Shown piece after piece: positions 1-12,048 of a stretch of DNA of 64,000 nt (position 1 is the stretch's first letter; each line of letters opens with the position of its first letter). Source of the DNA: Diprion similis (Eukaryota > Arthropoda > Insecta > Hymenoptera > Diprionidae); the NCBI RefSeq assembly GCF_021155765.1, contig NC_060113.1:4975001-5039000 (forward strand), in the 5' to 3' direction. Under the pieces are notes generated by a model. That model did no database searches, was not told where the DNA came from, and saw only the letters and a program-made list of their open reading frames with translations. Both the position numbers and the translations under genes were made by a program.

Positions 1-3000
1 TTCAGGCACTATTTCGACGTAATTTTGCGAGAGGAATCGATTAAGCGCAGTCCCAATACGCTGCGAGCAACGGATCAAAAGTTACAGGCGGAAAACTGCT
101 TATTTTCGTCCTCATTTCTCTGCTGTTGGTCCTACGCTCTTTTTCGTGTGTTTTTTGAGTTCCTGGGGGTCGATTTACTCCGGAAAGGGTCATACAAATC
201 GATTCCAAGACAAAAGATTTTTCGGCCAAAAAAAATCCAAGGCTAACCCCTTTGCATTTTTGGTGAAAATTTTGACGACTTTGAAAAGTGCTGCAATTGA
301 TTCTTTCAGGCACTATTCCGACGTAATTTTGCGAGAGGAATCGATTAAGCGCAGTCCCAATACGCTGCGAGCAACGGATCAAAAGTTACAGGCGAAAAAC
401 TGCTTATTTTCGTCCTCATTCCTCTGCTGTTGGTCCTACGCTCTTTTTCGTGTGTTTTTTAAGTTCCTGGGGGTCGATTTACTCCGGAAAGGGTCATACA
501 AATCGATTCCAAGACAAAAGATTTTTCGGCCAAAAAAAATCCAAGGCTAACCCCTTTGCATTTTTGGTGAAAATTTCGACGACTTTGGAAAGTGCTGCAA
601 TTAATTCTTTAGAACACTATTCCGACGTAATTTTGCGAGAGAAATCGATTGATCGCAGTCCCAATGCGCTGCGAGCAACACCTGTAAAGTTACAGCCGAA
701 AAACTGCAGATTTTCATCGCCATTTCTCTGCTGCTGGTCCTACGCTGTTTTTCATGTGTTTTCTGAGTTCCTGGGCGTCGAATTAGTCTAAAAAGCGTCA
801 TAATAATCGATTCCCAGACAAAAGATTTTTCGGCCAAAAAAAATCCAAGGCTAACCCCTTTGCATTTTTGGTGAAAATTTCGACGACTTTGGAAAGTGCT
901 GCAATTAATTCTTTAGAACACTATTCCGACGTAATTTTGCGAGAGAAATCGATTGATCGCAGTCCCAATGCGCTGCGAGCAACACCTGTAAAGTTACAGC
1001 CGAAAAACTGCAGATTTTCATCGCCATTTCTCTGCTGCTGGTCCTACGCTGTTTTTCATGTGTTTTCTGAGTTCCTGGGCGTCGAATTAGTCTAAAAAGC
1101 GTCATAATAATCGATTCCCAGACAAAAGATTTTTCGGCCAAAAAAAATCCAAGGCTAACCCCTTTGCATTTTTGGTGAAAATTTCGACGACTTTGGAAAG
1201 TGCTGCAATTAATTCTTTAGAACACTATTCCGACGTAATTTTGCGAGAGAAATCGATTAAGCGCAGTCCCAATACGCTGCGAGCAACGGATCAAAAGTTA
1301 CAGGCGAAAAACTGCTTATTTTCGTCCTCATTTCTCTGCTGTTGGTCCTACGCTCTTTTTCGTGTGTTTTTTGAGTTCCTGGGGGTCGATTTACTCCGAA
1401 AAGGGTCATACAAATCGATTCCAAGACAAAAGATTTTTCGGCCAAAAAAAATCCAAGGCTAACCCCTTTGCATTTTTGGTAAAAATTTCGACGACTTTGA
1501 AAAGTGCTGCAATTAATTCTTTCAGGTACTATTCCGACGTAATTTTGCGAGAGGAATCGATTAAGCGCAGTCCCAATACGCTGCGAGCAACGGATCAAAA
1601 GTTACAGGCGAAAAACTGCTTATTTTCGTCCTCATTTCTCTGCTGTTTGTCCTACGCTCTTTTTCGTGTGTTTTTTGAGTTCCTGGGGGTCGATTTACTC
1701 CGGGAAGGGTCATACAAATCGATTCCAAGACGAAAGATTTTGCGACCAAAAAAAATCCAAGGCTAACCCCTTTGCATTTTTGGTAAAAATTTCGACGACT
1801 TTGAAAAGTGCTGCAATTAATTCTTTCAGGCACTATTCCGACGTAATTTTGCGAGAGGAATCGATTAAGCGCAGTCCCAATAAGCTGCGAGCAACGGATC
1901 AAAAGTTACAGGCGAAAAACTGCTTATTTTCGTCCTCATTTCTCTGCTGTTGGTCCTACGCTTTTTTTCGTGTGTTTTTTGAGTTCCTGGGGGTCGATTT
2001 ACTCCGGAAAGGGTCATACAAATCGATTCCAAGACAAAAGAACTGTCGGCCAGAAAAAAATCCAAGGCTAACCCCTTTGCATTTTTGGTAAAAATTTCGA
2101 CGACTTTGAAAAGTGCTGCGATTAATTCTTTCAGGCACTATTCCGACGTAATTTTGCGAGAGAAATCGATTGATCGCAGTCCCAATGCGCTGCGAGCAAC
2201 ACCTGTAAAGTTACAGCCGAAAAACTGCAGATTTTCATCGCCATTTCTCTGCTGCTGGTCCTACACTGTTTTTCATGTGTTTTCTGAGTTCCTGGGCGTC
2301 GAATTAGTCTAAAAAGCGTCATAATAATCGATTCCCAGACAAAAGATTTTTCGGCCAAAAAAAATCCAAGGCTAACCCCTTTGCATTTTTGGTGAAAATT
2401 TCGACGACTTTGGAAAGTGCTGCAATTAATTCTTTAGAACACTATTCCGACGTAATTTTGCGAGAGAAATCGATTGATCGCAGTCCCAATGCGCTGCGAG
2501 CAACACCTGTAAAGTTACAGCCGAAAAACTGCAGATTTTTATCGCCATTTCTCTGCTGCTGGTCCTACGCTGTTTTTCATGTGTTTTCTGAGTTCCTGGG
2601 CGTCGAATTAGTCTAAAAAGCGTCATAATAATCGATTCCCAGACAAAAGATTTTTCGGCCAAAAAAAATCCAAGGCTAACCCCTTTGCATTTTTGGTGAA
2701 AATTTCGACGACTTTGGAAAGTGCTGCAATTAATTCTTTAGAACACTATTCCGACGTAATTTTGCGAGAGAAATCGATTAAGCGCAGTCCCAATACGCTG
2801 CGAGCAACGGATCAAAAGTTACAGGCGAAAAACTGCTTATTTTCGTCCTCATTTCTCTGCTGTTGGTCCTACGCTCTTTTTCGTGTGTTTTTTGAGTTCC
2901 TGGGGGTCGATTTACTCCGAAAAGGGTCATACAAATCGATTCCAAGACAAAAGATTTTTCGGCCAAAAAAAATCCAAGGCTAACCCCTTTGCATTTTTGG

Positions 3001-4725
3001 TAAAAATTTCGACGACTTTGAAAAGTGCTGCAATTAATTCTTTCAGGTACTATTCCGACGTAATTTTGCGAGAGGAATCGATTAAGCGCAGTCCCAATAC
3101 GCTGCGAGCAACGGATCAAAAGTTACAGGCGAAAAACTGCTTATTTTCGTCCTCATTTCTCTGCTGTTTGTCCTACGCTCTTTTTCGTGTGTTTTTTGAG
3201 TTCCTGGGGGTCGATTTACTCCGGGAAGGGTCATACAAATCGATTCCAAGACGAAAGATTTTGCGACCAAAAAAAATCCAAGGCTAACCCCTTTGCATTT
3301 TTGGTAAAAATTTCGACGACTTTGAAAAGTGCTGCAATTAATTCTTTCAGGCACTATTCCGACGTAATTTTGCGAGAGGAATCGATTAAGCGCAGTCCCA
3401 ATAAGCTGCGAGCAACGGATCAAAAGTTACAGGCGAAAAACTGCTTATTTTCGTCCTCATTTCTCTGCTGTTGGTCCTACGCTTTTTTTCGTGTGTTTTT
3501 TGAGTTCCTGGGGGTCGATTTACTCCGGAAAGGGTCATACAAATCGATTCCAAGACAAAAGAACTGTCGGCCAGAAAAAAATCCAAGGCTAACCCCTTTG
3601 CATTTTTGGTAAAAATTTCGACGACTTTGAAAAGTGCTGCGATTAATTCTTTCAGGCACTATTCCGACGTAATTTTGCGAGAGAAATCGATTGATCGCAG
3701 TCCCAATGCGCTGCGAGCAACACCTGTAAAGTTACAGCCGAAAAACTGCAGATTTTCATCGCCATTTCTCTGCTGCTGGTCCTACACTGTTTTTCATGTG
3801 TTTTCTGAGTTCCTGGGCGTCGAATTAGTCTAAAAAGCGTCATAATAATCGTGTCCCAGACAAAAGATTTTTCGGCCAAAAAAAATCCAAGGCTAACCCC
3901 TTTGCATTTTTGGTGAAAATTTCGACGACTTTGGAAAGTGCTGCAATTAATTCTTTAGAACACTATTCCGACGTAATTTTGCGAGAGAAATCGATTGATC
4001 GCAGTCCCAATGCGCTGCGAGCAACACCTGTAAAGTTACAGCCGAAAAACTGCAGATTTTCATCGCCATTTCTCTGCTGCTGGTCCTACGCTGTTTTTCA
4101 TGTGTTTTCTGAGTTCCTGGGCGTCGAATTAGTCTAAAAAGCGTCATAATAATCGATTCCCAGACAAAAGATTTTTCGGCCAAAAAAAATCCAAGGCTAA
4201 CCCCTTTGCATTTTTGGTGAAAATTTCGACGACTTTGGAAAGTGCTGCAATTAATTCTTTAGAACACTATTCCGACGTAATTTTGCGAGAGAAATCGATT
4301 GATCGCAGTCCCAATGCGCTGCGAGCAACACCTGTAAAGTTACAGCCGAAAAACTGCAGATTTTCATCGCCATTTCTCTGCTGCTGGTCCTACGCTGTTT
4401 TTCATGTGTTTTCTGAGTTCCTGGGCGTCGAATTAGTCTAAAAAGCGTCATAATAATCGATTCCCAGACAAAAGATTTTTCGGCCAAAAAAAATCCAAGG
4501 CTAACCCCTTTGCATTTTTGGTGAAAATTTCGACGACTTTGAAAAGTGCTGCAATTAATTCTTTAGAACACTATTCCGACGTAATTTTGCGAGAGAAATC
4601 GATTGATCGCAGTCCCAATGCGCTGCGAGCAACACCTGTAAAGTTACAGCCGAAAAACTGCAGATTCTCATCGCCATTTCTCTGCTGCTGGTCCTACGCT
4701 GTTTCCCATGTGTTTGACGACTTTG
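1..4725. repeat. Tandem satellite array, ~304-bp monomer with 1,521-bp higher-order repeat
   Basis: The conserved word GCGAGAG recurs at about 27, 331, 635, 939, 1243, 1547, 1851, 2156, 2460, 2764, 3068, 3372, 3677, 3981, 4285 and 4589, which gives a 304-bp period with one 305-bp monomer. Two monomer classes can be told apart. Class A has GATTAAGCGCAGTCCCAATA followed by CGGATCAAAAGTTACAGGCG; class B has GATTGATCGCAGTCCCAATG followed by CACCTGTAAAGTTACAGCCG. The order is A A B B, then AAABB, AAABB, BB. The unit 1243-2763 is repeated at 2764-4284 with only a few substitutions. Every monomer is open in several frames on both strands, but 304 is not a multiple of 3 and the frames drift, so these are not genes. 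The array continues past the left edge of the window. Centromeric or pericentromeric origin is possible but not shown. Confidence 0.97.
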
Positions 4726-5050
4726 AAAAGTGCCGCAAATAATTTTTAGAGGCACTATTCTGACGTAATTTCGCGAGAGGAATCGATCAGGCGCAGTCCC
4801 AATACGCTGCAAGCAACGCATCAAAAGTTACTGCCAAAAAACTGTAGATCTTTATCCTTATTACTCTGCTGTACGTGTCGATTCCGAAAAACACAGAAAC
4901 AAATTCGTGGGAACTCTATATCGACGTCATTGTTCGAGAAGAATTGACTGCGCACCGTCCCCAAGTATTGCCAACAACGGATAAATACTAAGCAGAAAAA
5001 CGTAGCTTTATCAGATTCTTTCGTCACTGAGAAACGATAAAAAATCAATT
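4726..5050. repeat. Degenerate edge of the satellite array
   Basis: After about 4,710 the last B monomer breaks off into a shortened, diverged monomer (4,715-4,860). It still has recognisable satellite words such as GACGACTTTGAAAAGTGC, GACGTAATTTCGCGAGAG and CGCAGTCCCAATACGCTGC. A second, more eroded unit (4,870-5,050) keeps only scattered matches such as TCGACGTCATTGTTCGAGA and GCCAACAACGGAT. This is the usual look of an array boundary where unequal exchange no longer homogenises the monomers. After about 5,050 I see no satellite similarity. Confidence 0.8.
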
Positions 5051-7947
5051 TTTGGGAGTATGCGCTGCAATTGGCTCTTCGAATCAGTTTCCACAAGAAC
5101 TTGTCGTTTAGTGCTTTTCGGTACACTATAACAAATCACAAAATACAAAGAAAAACCGGTTTTGTACGCATTGTGTACGTGATTTCGCAGTAGTATCACT
5201 TGGGATTCGAACTTACTCATAAAGCTGCTAGTTTGACGATATTCCAGTGGTCTTTTTCAAGTTCTTTTTTTGACAAGTTGTTTGGATTATTTATCCACCG
5301 ACAAATCAAAACCAAAGTTTAATCGGCTCAAGGAAACAATTATAAATGCCTGTACCATCGATGTCAAAGCAGTGAATTTTGCTCCCACAAAAATAGCACA
5401 TTTGCGGACTCACATTCGCAGGTGTTAAAACCTATGAGACAAACGCTCATGGGATATCTGTAATGCAAGTGTGAGGTGAAGTATGCAGTAGTAAGACAAA
5501 GGTTCTACGTTTTATTCGGTTTCAAAATCACACGTTCATTTGTCTGACAAATATGCGCACACATATACAAATTATTGAATAGAGTACATGATATCTACGA
5601 CTTATTCCAACCACCGTTTTCGAGTGAGTGGAATAATGAATAGAAGTTTAAGGAATCTTTGGATTCAGTACGGAGAAATACTGCGTCGAAACACTTCACA
5701 CCAATTGAAAATCTTCGTAACAAGTTCAACACACGCAATGTGTTACGACACCTAGCTTATACGCTTGATGTATTGGGGAAAAGATCAATAAGGATACCAA
5801 GAATCATTGGTACAACGAATTAATTGAACCCTTTCCAGCCGATTATCATTAGTACATCTTTGCAAAGTACATGTATGTACCATTGTAGCCCAAATCATCT
5901 CCAATTCGGTACATGTGTCAAATATTTCTATGTGCATAAAGCAGAGAAATCTATTGTAATGAGATCATATTTTTTTCCTCAATTCAATTGAACAAAAATT
6001 GAGATAAATAGACCTATCGGAAAGAAATAAAGTCTAATTATTCAAGATTTTTTCCATGTGTGCAAATATAAAATTCATAATTTCTTTTCGTACAGAAACT
6101 TCAATTCATGATTACATTACAATAAATCTCCCTGTAGTCATGTATTTAAGATTCATGTCACACTTTATTTCTTGCGTGATAAACAATCACGCATCTTTAT
6201 TTACAGCAATTATACATATGTAAAATTTACCATTTTAGAAATAAATCCCTGGCAAATTATTGTGGTAAATAATATTTTTCTACCCTGATAATATTCCGCA
6301 ATCACTGAAATAGTGATTTTCACTCCGAAAAGACCAATTTTGTAAAGGAACAACAATATTCAAGAACCAACTGTGTGGAGAAGACGGTGATTCAAATTGT
6401 GTTGTGTAAGTTGAACGGGTTGAAATACAAGCTGCGTCTTGTACACAAGATAAGTGACATCAATTGGATGAAATCAACATTGCAGGGGCAGCCAGAAAAC
6501 CTCAACATTTAACGCACAGTGTATCTGGTTTTCAAACATGATAGTGATCTGGTTAAGAGGCACAGTTGCTGTGACCTTCATTTCCCAGTAATAGTTTGAT
6601 TATTTGATACTGTCTTGGAACGTAAAAAGTACAAAGATTGTTTATTTTCTAACTAAAAATTGTTAGTCTACTAATTAAGACCTGCATAAGAATAAAAATA
6701 ACCGGTCAACTTGGCCCTATATGTATAAACATAGGTTTATGCCCAAAAGGAATGTCTCAAAAGCAATTTCATAACATTAGAGAAATAAAAATATAGGTAT
6801 ATAACACATGGATGGAAATTCTTCAATTATATTAACAAGAAACATGATTTTAGTTCAAATGCTCCGAATTAGGAATGGCAAGCCAAGGGAATGCATAACA
6901 ATAGATCACTAAAATTAAGCAAAACGTGTTCTGAAGACAAAACAACGTCATTCATGTAGTTAACGGCATTTTCAATGCTTTGAAAAGCAGAGAAAATATA
7001 TCATTAATCAAAACAACTACTTCTTTTTGGTATCAATGAGAAAATTACTCATGCTAATTTTATAGACTTAATTGTACTACATATGTATTTACATATTGTC
7101 GGCTTTCGGACAAATGTTTGACGAAATTATATTTTATTAACAGCATTTGTTCTATGCTCTGTCTTAGTTAATAAAATCAATCTCCAATTCAACTTAAAGC
7201 CTCGATGCCTCGTCAGAGTTCTACATATCTTAGTATAATTTGAGTATAGGAATACCAATTGTAATACAGATATTACCTACAGCTGTATATATTGATTAAA
7301 GAGAAACTCTAATAAAGGTAAGCCAGTATTTAGATTATTTTAGTTCCGGCATTCATATATAGCTACAATGGTGGTTACTATTATACATATTTCTAAAAGA
7401 TCTTAAATGCGCTGCACGTTAATCAATACGAAATAGAATAACAACATATTATAAATAGCGAGAATTGCTGCCTAATTGAAAAAATTACTAAAAGATAAAT
7501 ATGTACGTTTCAAAATGTAATAATACGTTTTTCGAACTAGAGAATCTTTGTGTTATGAATCGTTATTCATAAATTCAAACATTCCTCGATGTTGTGCCGG
7601 TTGCTTTTAAGAAGGCAAATCGTGAAAGTCGACTTAGATTATAATCTGACAAACATTTTTCTGTCCAGCATTAAATTATGTAAGCTGCAAGACTAAGTGT
7701 TTATAGTATACATACAGTATGCATGTATTTTACAGTTTAAAATTTAGGTACTTAATAGCTGCATGTGGCTTGCAGAATATTCATTATATTCAATTACTCA
7801 TTCAATGTTGTTCAAATAAAATCACACACGTTGCACACAGTTCCCTACTATTGAGAGTGCAATTAACGCAGGCTTTCAATTTGACGTACTGTATCGTGAA
7901 AATTTGAGCTGCATCTTTTCATTTAAAAATATTGCTAACCAATCACA
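5051..7947. other. AT-rich intergenic DNA, no gene seen
   Basis: This stretch separates the satellite from the 3' end of the RCHY1 gene. It is AT-rich, full of short stop-interrupted frames, and has no splice-bounded coding segment I can recognise. The minus-strand 3'UTR of RCHY1 should occupy its right part. No polyadenylation site was assigned with confidence. Confidence 0.6.
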
Positions 7948-10763
7948 TTACGGAGAATCATGGTCTTGCGAACTTTCCTCGTCTCCTGTACCACTTCCGC
8001 CAGCCGCAACATCCAAGGATTCTGGATCTGATAGGGGCAAAAGACCATATGATTCATTCGATCAAGTTTTTTGATTTGATGGTGTGTATGCAATATTTAC
8101 CAGGACACGGAGACCCTTTGATCCTGCATGTGTTGTAACTTCCGCAGTTTAAACACTTCAAGCCAACCACGTGAAACTTGACAGTGGACTCCTGGAGCGA
8201 TAAATCAAAACAATTGATGAGATGGGAGAAATTGATTGTCGGAAGATTTGTCGCAATCAAAAAAATCATACATCGTCAATCGGCAATAGGTAATCAATAA
8301 CATCTAACCTCGTGACAATCCTTGCACAATATATCGGCCTTATAATCTCTGTACTCAGGAGGCATCGGTGTTTGAGATACTTCGTTGTCTAAGAATCTCC
8401 AAAGTTCTGACATGTCCAGCAGAGATACCTGGCAGGTTGGACAGGCATAGTGACCAGACTGTAAAAGCTCTTCGAAGCAGGTACGATGTAACAGATGTCC
8501 GCAATCGGGAATGTGGCATGGAATTCTACTTGTGTGAATGTCTTCCAAGCAAACCGGACAATTCGCATGTGAAACATTTTCAACACACTGAAACAAAATG
8601 AAATTTTACAATACTTATTTACTTTTAAGTATTTTGCCTCAATACAGATTCGAGTTAAGCGTTGCGAATAAGAAATGACTGCAAGATCCTTTGCTGAAAC
8701 CTTTTCATGTTATGTAATATTTTTGTGTCCTATTTACCTTATGACCATTCTGCAGCTGTACTGGTAAGCACATATTGCATTTGGCACAGTGAAAGAACCT
8801 TTCGCGTCCCCCGACCCTGCAAATCCCACATCCGTCGCAGTGATACTGATTCTTATCTTCATCGTCGAACAAATTGCATTCTAGACACGTGTACTTCCCA
8901 AATCTGCAATTGCATTTTTGGCAAGTAGCTTGCACAGGTTGACGAGTATCGCACAGGACACAGATGAGCTCTGTTACTTCTTTCCTATTAACGGTATGGG
9001 CCTCTTGCTCATCGTGACAAAATCTGCAGGTATAAACCTTGTTGCAGCATGGCGTCTGTAAAATGAAAAAGAAATTAATTGGACTATCGTTATTCGTTAT
9101 ATTATTATCTCAATCAAGAATTAGCCTATTTAAGCAGGGAAAAGTAATAATCCTGAATTGAAATTATATTTCATTATTTCTATATTTGTAAATGCTTGCT
9201 GATTATAGATTACACGGCATGCAGCAGTGCACCTTCACTCATGTTCAGCAACAGCGATAAATACATGATTTATTGATCCACTGTAAAGGTTCACACGTAT
9301 ACCTACCCCGAAGAGTGTTAGGCTTCAAGGTAGAGGGAGGAGTTTAAATGGAATACTAATTATTTCCAAGTATAGAGAATGTCTATAAGTATAATAAGAG
9401 TCTGGTTATTTTTACCAAGGGTAACTCGTCAGATTATAGAACGACGATTAGTGGTTGTAAAACCCAATGATTTTTTACAGTTTACTTGGCTAATATTAGA
9501 AAAACAGATGTCGTAACTTCAGTGAATTCACTGCAACAGTTACAGGATTGAGAAAATTATATTTCTCGGCTGCAAAAGAGATTGAATCGTGTTGCAGCAG
9601 ATTGAGCACCACTGGCCAATAATTGCCTTTATAGAATAATCGAGTAACAACTTCACAATGTTCTGGTTCAGGGTTGGCTGGCTGACCTGCAATTCTCTGA
9701 GAATTAAAAATTTTTTCATTCACTGAATTTTCAAAAAGTAAAGATTTTTGTTTGTTTGTTTGTTTGGACAGATTGAGATTCATTTGAATAGAAGTTAAAT
9801 AGTCAGATATATTACAGAATAAGAAAAAAAGGGTTTAAAGATGTTATGAGTTGATATCTTTGAAAGAATAGTAAATTTTTATTTCCAAGAATGACAAAGA
9901 GGTTGAAGTTCTTAATGTTAACAAAAATTCTTGAACTAAAATTATTATTATAAAATTTTTCAACAATTTTACAGAAGTCAAGTTTCCAAAACACGAGTAT
10001 ATCTTACTTTATTACGTTGTATTAAACTTCAGCCAACTGTAAAGTTGCGATATGACAATTTTTATTTTTTTTTGCTAATGTATCGTTACATTAACGTTAC
10101 AAACTTCAACCTCGTAAATGTCAATCAGTTAAATCGAACATCTTAAAATGCTTCGTGTTCGCCTAGAGCGACTGATGACTACTGCCTTTCACTTTCGACA
10201 TGATATTACTATTCTAATAGGTTTCTAGAAGCATATAAGGTGGTGAACAATGGACGAAAGTAGATGCGTCGTTAATCAAACATCATTCGGTAACCTGCTC
10301 TGTATGCGTTTAAAAGCTATCGAAATCACGTACATCACACGTGCCGCTCTAGCAGTGTTTATTACCAAGAATTCATATTTGCACGAGAGTCGGTTAAACG
10401 TTGATAAGGTAGATAGATGCACGTATGCTAGACTCTCCGTAACTTCTTAAGTGACAATTTTTTTAATACAAGTATATTATTTTCAACAGTAAAATGTATT
10501 GGCGAATAATTTTTCTACCAAGTTACAAAGCACGTGCGCAAATTTCTCAGCATACTTTATTCGCTATGGAGAACCTGGATGAAAATTAATATATCGATGA
10601 GAATGAGAGAGTATAAATAAATAAAACTTACCACGAATTTGGACTTTCTTTTGTAATGTGCACAACCGACGCTAGCCTCGTCTGTTTGATCGGACTTTCC
10701 GTCATTCGGAGATTCGTTATTAGACTCGGATTCTTCAACCTGCTTGACATCACTGTCCTCCAT
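7948..10763 (-). CDS. RCHY1: RING finger and CHY zinc finger protein 1 (Pirh2-type E3 ubiquitin ligase), 5 exons
   Basis: This is an E3 ubiquitin-protein ligase; in mammals the family ubiquitinates p53 and other substrates. Coding exons, in transcript order, are 10763-10632, 9055-8738, 8587-8309, 8191-8101 and 8027-7948. All junctions are GT-AG and the frame stays open, giving 299 residues. Residues 1-32 are an acidic Ser/Asn-rich leader. The CHY zinc finger starts at residues 33-37 (GCAHY) and continues with TPCCNKVYTCRFCHDEQ, followed by the CTCHY-type cluster in exon 2 (about 95-150, e.g. QYHCDGCGICR). The RING-H2 domain in exon 3 has ligands C160, C163, C179, H181, H184, C187, C199 and C202. 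A zinc ribbon (ILCKDC ... VGLKCLNCGSYNTC) spans exons 3-4. An acidic Ser-rich tail follows. The start is the first ATG in frame of the CHY exon. It is divergent to PXK about 2 kb away. UTRs were not resolved. Family assignment is very secure from domain order and motif spacing. Confidence 0.95.
9496..9696 (-). other. Open segment in RCHY1 intron 1, possible alternative last exon
   Basis: Inside intron 1 on the coding strand there is an acceptor-like TTTTTAATTCTCAG ending at 9697, followed by 66 open codons and a stop at 9496. RCHY1 exon 1 ends in phase 0 and this segment would continue in phase 0, starting RIAGQPANPEPEH. The peptide is ordinary in composition (e.g. LFYKGNYWPVVLNLL) and is not low-complexity. 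I do not recognise the family. It could be an alternative 3'-terminal exon giving a short protein without a RING, a fragment of a decayed mobile element, or chance. Confidence 0.25.
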
Positions 10764-11510
10764 TATATAGTTTATAATTAGCACAAAGCTGCACTTGCTT
10801 GTTTAAATTATTAACACACCGTGAATGATTGGTTGTGATAAAATTCGAGACAAGAGCTAAAGGAGGGGGTAAAAAAACGTCCTTGCCTCTGCAGATAGAT
10901 ATTAAACGAAGAAGGGAATAAGAAACGATAGTAAAAAAGAAAGCCTTGCAACAATTATTTATGTATGTACCCTGTATTTCAGCTCTCACACTGACAAGGT
11001 CAAAGTAAAACAAATTTTCACCTGTTGTTCGAAGCCTTTTCAATCCAGCTTGAATGAAACCCTTAACGGAATGTTACAACATACAACGGAGAAGGATAGA
11101 AATAATAGTAAAATGAAAGCCTTGCAACAATTATTTATGCTGTGTATTTCAGCTCTCACACGACAGCCGTCCCTCGCAACTCACACTGACAAGGTCAAAA
11201 TAAAACAAATTTTTACCCGTTTTTTGACGCCTTTTCAATCCAATCTGAGTGAAACCTCTGCGTCACAATATTTATTTACCCACAATACGCACTTGTCCGA
11301 TTAATGAGCAGAGAACCTGTTATTTCTCCGCACCATTTACACGCATACGGAATACACCAAAACAAATATCACTCGCTTGACAGGTTACCCGACACATTTC
11401 TGACCGATTATCCAATTACTGCGATGACTGTTCCGTCATCAGCTACAAAACTTACCGCTAAAGATTCTCCCGCATTACAATCACCGCGAATCAAGTTGTG
11501 TTATTAAGTC
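10764..11510. other. Upstream region of RCHY1 with a short local duplication
   Basis: This is the 5' flank of RCHY1. It holds a direct duplication: copy 1 is about 10,910-11,060 and copy 2 about 11,089-11,255. Both contain AAAGCCTTGCAACAATTATT, then CTGTATTTCAGCTCTCACAC or its variant, and ACTGACAAGGTCAAA. Short open frames across it do not match anything I know and differ between copies, so I do not call a gene. The RCHY1 transcription start is not obvious. Confidence 0.6.
10910..11255. repeat. Direct duplication of a ~150-170 bp segment
   Basis: Copy 1 (about 10,910-11,060) and copy 2 (about 11,089-11,255) are aligned direct copies, separated by about 30 bp. Copy 2 has an extra stretch of about 27 bp (11,161-11,187) between two CTCACAC words. 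Copy 1 has ATGTATGTACCC where copy 2 has ATGCTGTG. The copies have diverged by substitutions and small indels, so the duplication is not very recent. Confidence 0.85.
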
Positions 11511-11700
11511 AGGCATTATTGCCACAAATATTATTTAAGAAGTTTTTAGGGACGGACTTCTCTCGGACGACGAACAGCCGAAACCTAAAGCGGAAGTTCT
11601 GACGCCTGGCTGATACCGTCATTATATATACACATAAACATCCGGTTGCGTAAATGAAGTTACTAAAAAATATTATTTACTCAAGAGTTGAGATAATTTA

Positions 11701-11831
11701 GGGTGCGTTCCGATATTGGCTCTCGGTGTTGTCAATAATCTTTTATCTCTTTCGCGCTTCCGAGTTCGTGGGTAGCTCTACCTCTATCCTAGGGAGTTTT
11801 TAGCGCTGCCAGCTAATTTCGGAACGCATCC
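11701..11831. mobile_element. 131-bp MITE, PIF/Harbinger-like, copy 1
   Basis: Terminal inverted repeats begin GGGTGCGTTCCGA and end CGGAACGCATCC. The flanks are TTA (11,698-11,700) and TCA (11,832-11,834), compatible with a mutated 3-bp TTA target duplication. The GGGTGYGTTCCGAA terminus and TTA/TAA target are typical of PIF/Harbinger elements. It is too short to code, so it is non-autonomous. Its partner copy lies at 11,918 in inverse orientation. Confidence 0.8.
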
Positions 11832-11917
11832 TCAGTATGTATTTGAAGTCACAGTGATATTTGCTAATCTATAGTTTTCTGAAATGGGCAAAGAGGAAGA
11901 TGGCTAAAATATACTAA

Positions 11918-12048
11918 GGGTGTGTTCCGAAACTGGCTGGCAGCGATGAAAACTCCCTAGAACAGAGACAGAGCTAGTCACAAACTCAGCAGTGCAAAAG
12001 AGATAAGAGATAGCTAATAGCACTGGAAACTAATTTCGAAACGCATCC
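11918..12048. mobile_element. 131-bp MITE, PIF/Harbinger-like, copy 2 (inverted)
   Basis: This copy has the same length (131 bp) and is the reverse complement of the copy at 11,701. It shares blocks such as CTAGGGAGTTTT, CTCTTATCTCTTT-like and CGCTGCCAGC. It has a perfect TAA duplication on both sides (11,915-11,917 and 12,049-12,051). The termini are GGGTGTGTTCCGAAA and TTTCGAAACGCATCC. Two insertions of one family within 90 bp suggest local hopping or a preferred target. Confidence 0.85.

Noticed and set aside
1-4725. Regularly spaced repeats as a possible CRISPR array
   Set aside because: The whole 304-bp unit is repeated, with no unique spacers, and the context is eukaryotic.
25-4742. 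Dozens of 60-141-codon open frames on both strands
   Set aside because: They are frames of the satellite monomers. They recur every 304 bp, shift frame between monomers and have no start or splice logic.
11050-11507. Two adjacent plus-strand open frames (84 and 67 codons) as a small gene
   Set aside because: The first lies in the direct duplication and is not preserved in the sister copy. The second shows no family resemblance and no splice structure.
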